From the NCBI GenBank assembly GCA_017302895.1, contig JAFLBV010000002.1, forward strand, positions 496,001-560,000: DNA of 64,000 nucleotides. Reading direction: 5' to 3'. Positions 38,372 to 45,659 of this stretch are shown in pieces. Under the pieces are notes generated by a model that had not been told where the DNA came from, made no database searches, and was given only the letters and a program-made list of their open reading frames with translations. Each line of letters begins with the position of its first letter. Position 1 is the stretch's first letter. This stretch comes from Ignavibacteria bacterium. Its GTDB lineage: Bacteria; Bacteroidota; Ignavibacteria; Ignavibacteriales; Ignavibacteriaceae. The position numbers and the translations under genes are program-made.

Positions 38372-38872
38372 TCATTTCTTGTCGTCAGCACTGGGCCCAT
38401 AGAGTCCCGGTACTCTCAGATCATTCATCCGCAAATAAACTGTCAATTGCCCTCTGTGATGAATCATGTGATTCATCACTGAGGACCTAAGCACTGAATG
38501 CCTCGGCTCTCCAAAAAACGGTTTCCCGTTATAATATAGAGTCCATATTTCATCCATTTGCTCCTTATTCATCCCACGAAGCACATCAAGAAATTTTCTC
38601 ACATTTTCGTCAAATTTTCTGAGCATCTCCTCCTTTCTTTCAGGGGCATTAATATCTGGATTAACTTCGGAATCTTTTAGATGATATTTATCCGTGGTCA
38701 GAGTCATTAATCCCCAGTATGAAATGTTAGCAAGATGCATGGCAAGGTGCTTTAATGAGAATGACCTGGGATGCGGTTTGAAATCGAATTTACTAAAATC
38801 GAGAATTTCGAGCACTTTCCTTGTTCCTTTGAATTCCTGTTCAAATTCACGATAGAATTCGTCAACGATCAT
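38372..38872 (-). CDS. DinB-like metal-binding four-helix protein
   Basis: A 166-residue protein of the DinB/YfiT superfamily. The likely metal ligands are His46 (KHLAMHLANI), His135 and His139 (MNHMIHHRGQL). Members are often thiol transferases or damage-linked proteins, but most are uncharacterised. A dyad at 38353-38367 (TTAGG/CCTAA) lies between it and the convergent neighbour. Confidence 0.85.
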   Translation of the reverse strand: MIVDEFYREFEQEFKGTRKVLEILDFSKFDFKPHPRSFSLKHLAMHLANISYWGLMTLTTDKYHLKDSEVNPDINAPERKEEMLRKFDENVRKFLDVLRGMNKEQMDEIWTLYYNGKPFFGEPRHSVLRSSVMNHMIHHRGQLTVYLRMNDLRVPGLYGPSADDKK

Positions 38873-38931
38873 TTTTCTGTCCTTTTCTTTGGCTGTCTTG
38901 TGTCAACATTTAGTAAAAATTTAGACTTGCT

Positions 38932-40290
38932 TCATTTTTGAATTATGATAAACTCTGTTCTTCTGTTCACGGCCCTGCCCTCTTCCGTCTTGTTGTCTGC
39001 AACAGGTTTGGTGTCGCCGAACCCGATCGCTTTTATCCTGTTACCGTCAATTCCCCTGTTGATAAGTTCGGTCTTGACCGCATCAGCCCGCTGTTGCGAA
39101 AGTTTCAGATTGTAACCCTTGTCCCCGACATTATCAGTGTGGCCATGAATTTCAATATCAAAAAGCGGGTTCTTAACCAGAAGCTCAACAACGGTTTGAA
39201 CAGCCCGCTCCGAGGATGGTTTTAGATCATACTTGTTGAATTCAAAATTAATGTTAAGCAACACAGGTACATTCGCTTCGGGGGTATTGTTGAAATTGGC
39301 AAATGTTTCTATCTCATATTGTGGCATGCAGAATTTGATACTGACAGTGTGCTGTCCATACTCAACGGGCCTGTACTGAAGGATGTAGGCATGCTGCAAC
39401 CGGCTGTAAATATCCGCATACACTCTGCTGAATTCGGACGAAAGGTACATGTGATTATATGTTCCTCCGGTCGAGACTGCCAGTTCTTTCAGAAAATTTT
39501 CATTCACATCCCGGCCAAAGTCGATCGCACAGATTATAACATCATTATCAAGAGCGTATTCTGTGAGGCTGTCAAGAAAATTCGCTCCTTCGGTTCCATC
39601 CGTATAGACAATCACTATCTTGCTCTTGACAGGTGCATTCTTCACAGCGTCAATTCCTGTCATAATGGCTTTTGAGAGAGATGATTTTCCACCGTAACCG
39701 GTCAGCCCTGAAGGATTTAATTTATTCAGAAGAATTGAAGCATCAGTTGTGAGAGGAACCTCAATAACCGCCTTGTCGTCATATTTTACGATGGAAACAG
39801 CGTCAGCCTTGTTTTTAATCTTTATCAGATCTGCAGCAGCAGCTTGAATGATATTTGCACGATCTTCCCCGATGGATCCGCTGTGATCCATTACGAGCGA
39901 AACAGCTATCGGTTCAACAATTGCACCCGGAATCTCGGCGAGCTTAAAGTCATCTATTTTATATGTTTTACCGTTCACTTCCTCAGAAACACTGCACCAC
40001 TTCTTCAACCACTCACCTTCGAGTGCATTAGTCAGCATTATGCCATCAGAATTTAGAATATTCATATATATTGAAATCAAATCTGCTTGAGATGCATCGA
40101 CACGACTCACGGTGAGTACAGGATTTTGGGCATTCATTTCACTTATTCGGCTTATTCCACTAACATAGAGTGGTTTGTAGTTTGCCGGAGGTGTCGAGTC
40201 ATCTTTTACGGCTTCAACCGGGGTTGAACAACCGGTCAAAAAGACTATTAGTAATAGAGAGTTAATGACAAGAAGAATTTTCGTTTTCAT
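38932..40290 (-). CDS. VWA and OmpA domain lipoprotein
   Basis: A 452-residue lipoprotein (lipobox LTGC, Cys21). Residues about 127-300 are a von Willebrand A domain with an intact MIDAS motif (DHSGS, Asp135, Ser137, Ser139), suggesting metal-dependent protein binding. Residues about 335-452 are an OmpA-C domain (HGHTDNVGDKGYNLKLSQQR, then GFGDTKPVADN), which binds peptidoglycan. It therefore probably links a surface or periplasmic partner to the wall. It is 65 nt from the DinB gene on the same strand. Confidence 0.9.
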   Translation of the reverse strand: MKTKILLVINSLLLIVFLTGCSTPVEAVKDDSTPPANYKPLYVSGISRISEMNAQNPVLTVSRVDASQADLISIYMNILNSDGIMLTNALEGEWLKKWCSVSEEVNGKTYKIDDFKLAEIPGAIVEPIAVSLVMDHSGSIGEDRANIIQAAAADLIKIKNKADAVSIVKYDDKAVIEVPLTTDASILLNKLNPSGLTGYGGKSSLSKAIMTGIDAVKNAPVKSKIVIVYTDGTEGANFLDSLTEYALDNDVIICAIDFGRDVNENFLKELAVSTGGTYNHMYLSSEFSRVYADIYSRLQHAYILQYRPVEYGQHTVSIKFCMPQYEIETFANFNNTPEANVPVLLNINFEFNKYDLKPSSERAVQTVVELLVKNPLFDIEIHGHTDNVGDKGYNLKLSQQRADAVKTELINRGIDGNRIKAIGFGDTKPVADNKTEEGRAVNRRTEFIIIQK

Positions 40291-40482
40291 ATCTGATCCG
40301 ATTGAATAACTGATGATTAAAAGTTGTTAACTGTTAAATTGACGATTGAATGATTTGAAAAAACGAGTTGTATCTGCTAACAAATCGACATTAATCTGCT
40401 ATTTATCAGATCGCAATCTACATTTATTTCATTTAAAACTCAAGAAACTGCCTGAAATAGTTTTTGGAGAACAAAAAAAAAC

Positions 40483-40499
40483 ATTTGTTAGTAGCAAAT
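40483..40499. promoter_or_regulatory. Candidate operator dyad upstream of the metal cluster
   Basis: A 17-bp near-palindrome, ATTTGTTAGTAGCAAAT. The arms ATTTGnTA and TAnCAAAT match exactly apart from one position. It sits 20 nt before the ATG at 40520. The regulator is unknown and the rest of the 228-nt gap shows nothing clear. Confidence 0.35.
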
Positions 40500-40519
40500 A
40501 TCTCGTTACATTAGGAGGT

Positions 40520-40987
40520 ATGAAAAGAAAATTTCTTATTTCCATTCTAATTTTTGTATTTTTCCTGTCCGCAACAGGTTTTCCCGTTGTAATTCACACT
40601 TGTGAATCTTCGGGCGTCAGTACATTATTCGGATGTGAAATGTGTGATGACGCAGTTGAGGTTTCCGAACCGGAATCGTGTTGCGATCAAAACACTGATG
40701 AAAAGAAATCAGATTTTAATCAGTTCGAAACAATCAAGTCACTTGAAGGTGAGTCCTGTTGCTTCGAAAAAGTCGATTTTCACCAAATTTCATACGATGT
40801 TTCAATATTTAACCTGTCAAATCTCTTCGTAAGTGAATTTGATGCGGTTACAGTCTCTTCTGACCTTACCGGTGAACAGGAAATTACTCAGATTCTCAGG
40901 AATACTGATGATCTTCCTCCTCCTTCATTCGGTAAATCCCTTCTGACTTCTATCCACCAACTAAAAATAGCCTTACCTCTAAGCTAA
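40520..40987 (+). CDS. HYC_CC_PP-type small exported protein
   Basis: A 155-residue protein with an N-terminal signal or anchor (about 3-20). It carries the metal-style Cys pattern HTC (His26, Cys28), Cys39/Cys42, CC at 54-55, CC at 80-81, and a PPP at 133-135. This matches the HYC_CC_PP family of Bacteroidota, often found beside heavy-metal efflux or TonB genes. The ATG at 40520 has an ideal TAGGAGGT site; a longer frame starting at 40346 has none. It is the first of three apparently linked genes. A role in copper or related metal handling is inferred. Confidence 0.75.
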   Translation: MKRKFLISILIFVFFLSATGFPVVIHTCESSGVSTLFGCEMCDDAVEVSEPESCCDQNTDEKKSDFNQFETIKSLEGESCCFEKVDFHQISYDVSIFNLSNLFVSEFDAVTVSSDLTGEQEITQILRNTDDLPPPSFGKSLLTSIHQLKIALPLS

Positions 40988-41093
40988 ACGCTTATCAATA
41001 GACTGTTCCTGGCATTGCTCCATCCTTCGTGGGCATAAAGGACTGTCAAACAACCCACTATTATTGATTTCTCATAAAGAGAAGAGGTTCAAA

Positions 41094-43292
41094 TTGAAAT
41101 TTAAATATTTATTACAGATGATGATTCTGCTAAGCGCGGTTACCGTCGCACAGAATCTAAAAGGTTTTGTTTACGAACTCGATCAACAAAACAAAAAAGT
41201 CCCTCTTGTTTCAGCCAATCTGTTTTGGAAGGATACCAAAATCGGAACGGTCACCGACCTCAATGGGTTTTTCTCGGTCAAGAAACCGGTGGGCAAAACT
41301 GCATTCCTGGTTGTAAGTTATACCGGATATGTAGCAGACACAATAGAGGTCTCAAGCACCAAGGATTCCATCGAGATCGTTCTCACTCTAAATGCCCAAC
41401 TTAAGGAAGTTCTTATTTCTGCTGAAAGATCTTCACGCTTTTTGGATGATCTTGAACCCGCACAGGTCGAAATTATCACCGGAAAAGAGCTTCTAAAAGC
41501 TGCCTGCTGTAACCTTGGCGAAAGTTTTACCACCAATGCCTCGGTTGATGTTCAGTATCAGGATGCAGTGTCGGGTGCACGGCAGATCCAGTTACTCGGA
41601 CTTGCAGGTGCGTATACCCAAATGCTCTTCGAAAATATCCCATCGATGAATGGTATCGGAAATTCATTCGGACTTGGTTTCGTACCCGGACCCTGGATAT
41701 CACAAATCAGCGTTTCTAAAGGGTCCGCTTCGGTTGTGAATGGATATGAATCGATCACAGGACAGATAAATGTCGGATATAAAAGTGCAACTGACGCCGA
41801 GAGGTACTACTTCAACGCTTTCCAAAGTTCACATTACAAAACAGACATAAATGCAAATGCTGCAATTGAACTTAGTGATCATGTCAGCACAATATTCCTG
41901 GCTCATTCAAACTTTGTATCGAAAATGGTGGATGACAATTTTGATTCATTCACAGATGACCCAAAAACCATGCAATACAATGTTATGAACAGATGGAAAA
42001 TTCATACCGATTTTGGTTTGGAATCCCAGTTTGGTATTCACTATCTTTCTGAAAAGCGGACGGGCGGACAAATGCTTCCGATGCTCTCGGGAAAGCAGTA
42101 TAAAATTGACATTGACTCGAGACACTTCGATTTCTACTCTAAAACAGGTTATGTTTTCACCGCGGAGCCATACATCAGTCTCGGTTTGATGCTTGATGCA
42201 CATTCCCACGACCAAAACACCATGTTCGGAGAGAGAAAATATGATGCAGCGCAAAAAATCTTTTTCTCGAAACTGATTTTTGAAATGCGTTCGATCGACA
42301 ATATTCATTCTGTAATAACCGGACTGAGCTATACCCATGATGAGATTAATGAGTCGCTTAACGCATCAAGTTCAACGAAGAAAGAATCAGTCCCGGGTGT
42401 ATTCCTTGAGTACAACTACTCCCCTGACAATCTTCTTTCCATAGTTCCCGGCGTTAGAGTTGATTTTCACAATCTTTTTGGTACACTTGTTACACCCAGA
42501 ATTCATATTAAGTACAGTCTTGACGAAAACACATCAATTCGTGCCTCTGCAGGAAAAGGTTACAGAGCGGTAAACATCTACTCAAATAATATGAGTTATC
42601 TTGCCAGTTCAAGAAATTTTGTACTTAATAACACCAACTCATACGAAGAAGCTTACAACTACGGACTGAATTTCACCCGTTACTTTATGCTTTCAGGAAG
42701 AGAGTTGAGGTTGACTCTTGATTACTACAGAACCGACTTCATCAAACAGGTTGTTACAGACATCGATACCGATCCCTCCAGCATTTTGTTTTATGATTTG
42801 AACGGTTCTTCATTCTCAAACAGCTATCAGGTTGAACTCGCTTATGAACTGCTCCCCCGCCTTGATATATCGACGGCTTACAGGTACACCGATGTGAGAA
42901 CCACCTATAACGGTACTCTTAATATTGTCCCTCTGCACAGCAGATATAAAGTGCTGACCACTGTCTCATATTCTACACCCGAGCGTGGATGGGTTTTTGA
43001 TGCCAGTTTTCTGGTTAACGGACCGGGAAGAATCCCTTCAACTTCCACCAACCCCGCACAGTATCAAAGACCTGAAACCTTCGATGCATTTGTGAATATC
43101 AATGCACAAATCAGCAAAAAGTTTGATATCTTCGAACTTTATGTTGGTGCTGAAAATTTAACAGACTTTAAACAGGCAAATCCTGTAATAGCTTCAGATG
43201 ATCCGTTCGGAAAATATTTCGACGCTTCAATGGTCTGGGGTCCTGTTTCAGGAAGAAAATTTTATGCCGGTATCCGGTTAAGTGTATTTTAA
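41094..43292 (+). CDS. TonB-dependent receptor with CarboxypepD_reg domain, metal-cluster type
   Basis: A 732-residue outer-membrane receptor. The signal peptide ends at about residue 20 (SAVTVAQ). Residues about 21-105 form a CarboxypepD_reg domain, followed by a plug with AACCNLGESFTTNASVDV and AGAYTQMLFENIP, then a large beta-barrel ending in KFYAGIRLSVF. The CC-containing plug is the version commonly seen next to HYC_CC_PP genes. A TTG at 41094 with GAGG seven bases upstream is the likely start. Import of a metal or metal complex is inferred from neighbours. Confidence 0.85.
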   Translation: MKFKYLLQMMILLSAVTVAQNLKGFVYELDQQNKKVPLVSANLFWKDTKIGTVTDLNGFFSVKKPVGKTAFLVVSYTGYVADTIEVSSTKDSIEIVLTLNAQLKEVLISAERSSRFLDDLEPAQVEIITGKELLKAACCNLGESFTTNASVDVQYQDAVSGARQIQLLGLAGAYTQMLFENIPSMNGIGNSFGLGFVPGPWISQISVSKGSASVVNGYESITGQINVGYKSATDAERYYFNAFQSSHYKTDINANAAIELSDHVSTIFLAHSNFVSKMVDDNFDSFTDDPKTMQYNVMNRWKIHTDFGLESQFGIHYLSEKRTGGQMLPMLSGKQYKIDIDSRHFDFYSKTGYVFTAEPYISLGLMLDAHSHDQNTMFGERKYDAAQKIFFSKLIFEMRSIDNIHSVITGLSYTHDEINESLNASSSTKKESVPGVFLEYNYSPDNLLSIVPGVRVDFHNLFGTLVTPRIHIKYSLDENTSIRASAGKGYRAVNIYSNNMSYLASSRNFVLNNTNSYEEAYNYGLNFTRYFMLSGRELRLTLDYYRTDFIKQVVTDIDTDPSSILFYDLNGSSFSNSYQVELAYELLPRLDISTAYRYTDVRTTYNGTLNIVPLHSRYKVLTTVSYSTPERGWVFDASFLVNGPGRIPSTSTNPAQYQRPETFDAFVNINAQISKKFDIFELYVGAENLTDFKQANPVIASDDPFGKYFDASMVWGPVSGRKFYAGIRLSVF

Positions 43293-43315
43293 TTTAAAAA
43301 AAAGAAAGTATTATC

Positions 43316-43660
43316 ATGAAAAAGCAATTATTTCACGTATTGTTCGTATTCCTGACCGTTAGTGGATTAGCCCTTGCTCAGGAAAAACCAGACTCGACCA
43401 AATCAAAGGCATGTACTACAGAAAAATCGGATTGTTGTGATTCGACGGTAGCAAAAACGGCAGAAGTGCCGACTACTCCATGGAATACAGTTTGCCCGGT
43501 TATGGGAAACAAGGTAAATCCTAAAATAAAGCTCGAAGTCTACAACGGAAAAGCCTATGGTTTCTGCTGCGCAGGTTGTGATGCCAAATTCGCAAAAGAC
43601 CCGGAGAAATATTCAAAAAATCTGAATGAGGCCGGAACCCGTTTCATCGGTAAAAAGTAA
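43316..43660 (+). CDS. Exported YHS-domain protein
   Basis: A 114-residue protein. A signal peptide (to about 22, ALAQ) and a Cys-containing linker (CTTEKSDCCDS) precede a YHS domain. The domain shows CPVMGNKVNP (Cys60), YNGKAYGFCCAGC (Cys84, Cys85, Cys88) and KDPEKYSKNL. YHS domains bind metals, often copper or iron, in periplasmic and membrane metal proteins. It follows the TonB receptor by 23 nt, so co-transcription is likely. Confidence 0.85.
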   Translation: MKKQLFHVLFVFLTVSGLALAQEKPDSTKSKACTTEKSDCCDSTVAKTAEVPTTPWNTVCPVMGNKVNPKIKLEVYNGKAYGFCCAGCDAKFAKDPEKYSKNLNEAGTRFIGKK

Positions 43661-43727
43661 CCCGATTTGATGAGTTGGATAACTCTGAAGTAACAATTAT
43701 CTTGCATTAAGATTTTTATTCTTTCAT

Positions 43728-43755
43728 CGATTGTGAACTTATAAAGTCACAATCG
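43728..43755 (+). repeat. 9-bp perfect inverted repeat just before a start codon
   Basis: CGATTGTGA and TCACAATCG (43728-43736 with 43747-43755) are separated by 10 nt. They end 3 nt before the ATG at 43759, where the ribosome binds. There is no U-run, so this is not a standard terminator. It may be a translation-control hairpin or a DNA-binding site. Confidence 0.5.
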
Positions 43756-43758
43756 GAA

Positions 43759-45255
43759 ATGCCGGGTTTTATGTTCAGAGTTATCCAGCTTTTTATTTTT
43801 ATATTCATACTCACCTCCACATCATATTCTCAGATTGATCCGGGTGCAAGAGGTCAGTACCCACAAGGGTGGTTTAGTCAGACCATTTCCCGTGAGGGGA
43901 GGAATATGAACTGCAGAATTTATTACCCCTCCTTTTCAGACGGTGAAAACAGCCAGATCGACACTGTTAACGGTCCCTGGCCAATAGTGGCATTTGGACA
44001 CGGCTTTTTCATGCAGACAAACTACTACCTCTCACTATTCAGACAACTCGCCTCTCACGGATTCATCGTTATTGCTCCTCAGTTTACAGATACACAACAC
44101 GGAGAACTCGGAAAAGACCTTATCTTCTGTCTGAATTTCATCAAATCATCTTCCACAGTCCCAGGTAACAGATTTTACAAACTCGCCGACACTTCAAAAA
44201 CGGGTGTCTCAGGACATTCAATGGGAGGTGGGGCCTCTCTGTTGTCCACAATCTATGACTCGACTATAACGATTTCTGCACCGTTTGCCGCTGCCGAAAC
44301 TGTACCGTCAATTATTTCGACCATTAATTCAACCAAATCGATTATCTACCTGATCTCCTCACAAAACGACGGAATCACTCCACCCGCAACAACTCAGATT
44401 CCAATGTATGAGAATACACCTGACAATAAGGCACTCCTCACGATCAAGGGTGGTAACCACACGAAATTTATGGATACTAATATTTGGGATTGGACTGATG
44501 CAGGTGGATATATTAACAGAAATCTCCAAATCTATCTTTCGCAAAAGTATTTGACTGCTGTTTTAAAACTGTTCCTGCATGAAGATAAAAGCTATTGGAA
44601 TTATGCCTTTGGTGATTCTGTAAATGCTGATACTTCCATTGTTTTAAGGAAATCGGTGAATCGACTTCCATTAAAATCATTTAAATTGCTAACCGAAGAG
44701 GGATCGGTAACCAACCAAAACATTTATATCAGGTGGGAGAAATCTTCGACACTGAATCCTCTCGAGAACATCAGATACAATGTGGAATTTGCACTTGATT
44801 CACTGTTTGAATCACTTTTTTATGTTTCGCCTGCTGTAGCGGATTCCTCTATTATTATCGATTCCATCCCCCCGGGAGATCTTTATGTACGGATTGTCGC
44901 TTCGACCCCCGGCGGGATTCAAAAGTTCAGCAATAATTCGATCAAACTGACACTTTCACCTCCATTATCTGTGGCAGATGGTTCTCCTGATTTGAGTACA
45001 CTTAGAATTTCCGGTGTTTTCCCCAATCCATTTAATCCAGCATTCTCCATCACCATCGATAATCAGAATACGACAGATATTCTTTTTGAGTTGTATGATA
45101 TCAGCGGAAAAAGGATTTTATCATCTGAAAAAGTAATTTATCCCGGCATTTCAAAAGAGTACTTCGATCTTTCAGGTAATCCATCGGGTATCTATTTCCT
45201 GTCGGTCAGAGTTGAAGGAAGGTCGTTTGTTAAAAAAGTAGTGCTACAGAAGTAA
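43759..45255 (+). CDS. Secreted alpha/beta hydrolase (chlorophyllase/PAF-hydrolase-like) with T9SS domain
   Basis: A 498-residue exported protein. After a signal peptide (to about 24) the hydrolase covers about 30-280. Its elements are VAFGHGFFMQTNYYL, the nucleophile elbow SGHSMGGGAS, the acid in SSQNDGITPP and the His in GGNHTKF. This layout resembles chlorophyllase-like and PAF-acetylhydrolase-like lipases/esterases. Residues 300 to about 415 form a beta-rich linker, and the last 79 residues are a T9SS domain (VFPNPFNPAF). The ATG at 43759 is favoured, but one at 43771 is possible. Confidence 0.82.
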   Translation: MPGFMFRVIQLFIFIFILTSTSYSQIDPGARGQYPQGWFSQTISREGRNMNCRIYYPSFSDGENSQIDTVNGPWPIVAFGHGFFMQTNYYLSLFRQLASHGFIVIAPQFTDTQHGELGKDLIFCLNFIKSSSTVPGNRFYKLADTSKTGVSGHSMGGGASLLSTIYDSTITISAPFAAAETVPSIISTINSTKSIIYLISSQNDGITPPATTQIPMYENTPDNKALLTIKGGNHTKFMDTNIWDWTDAGGYINRNLQIYLSQKYLTAVLKLFLHEDKSYWNYAFGDSVNADTSIVLRKSVNRLPLKSFKLLTEEGSVTNQNIYIRWEKSSTLNPLENIRYNVEFALDSLFESLFYVSPAVADSSIIIDSIPPGDLYVRIVASTPGGIQKFSNNSIKLTLSPPLSVADGSPDLSTLRISGVFPNPFNPAFSITIDNQNTTDILFELYDISGKRILSSEKVIYPGISKEYFDLSGNPSGIYFLSVRVEGRSFVKKVVLQK

Positions 45256-45282
45256 ACCGGACTGATTGTTTATTAACTGCAT

Positions 45283-45320
45283 AAAAAAACCGGACTGGGA
45301 ATTTCCAATCCGGTTTTTTT
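45283..45320. terminator. Bidirectional intrinsic terminator
   Basis: A-run, then an imperfect stem centred on CCGGA...TCCGG (about 45290-45313, with GGGA/TCCA continuing the pairing), then a seven-T run. It lies between two converging genes and can serve both. Confidence 0.8.
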
Positions 45321-45334
45321 CTAAATTACAACCT

Positions 45335-45571
45335 TTAGGCAGGTGGATTCCATGTCTCAAGAATCAATTTCGCATCTTTTTCGAGTTGTTTCTTGATCTC
45401 ATTAACTCTCAATGCAGTAGTGTTAAGAGTTGCATAAATATTGTCAACATAGAGTCTTAGATCTTCAATGTCATTTCCGTCGGGTTTCATGTGAATTGCC
45501 TCGACCATGTCCTGAAAAATCAGATCCAGCACTTCGACTTCTTTTTCGAATTTTATTGTTTTATTATCCAT
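45335..45571 (-). CDS. Small conserved-looking hypothetical protein
   Basis: A 78-residue acidic, helical protein starting MDNKTIKFEKEVEVLD and ending LILETWNPPA. The long helix has heptad-like spacing (LYVDNIYATLNTTALRVNEI), so a coiled coil or helical bundle is likely. It has its own ribosome-binding sequence and a good terminator beyond its stop, which makes it more credible than a chance frame. I do not recognise the family. No hydrophobic segment, Cys or catalytic pattern stands out. Confidence 0.6.
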   Translation of the reverse strand: MDNKTIKFEKEVEVLDLIFQDMVEAIHMKPDGNDIEDLRLYVDNIYATLNTTALRVNEIKKQLEKDAKLILETWNPPA

Positions 45572-45659
45572 TTTTCGTCCAAATTATTAATTAAGGTACA
45601 GTGAAATATAACTATTTCCGCCCAATAAGAGAGGAAAACGGAAAGATTTTACTGTTTGA

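Noticed and set aside
40346-40519. N-terminal extension of the HYC-type gene
   Set aside because: The ATG at 40520 has an ideal ribosome-binding site and gives a clean signal peptide; the extension has neither.
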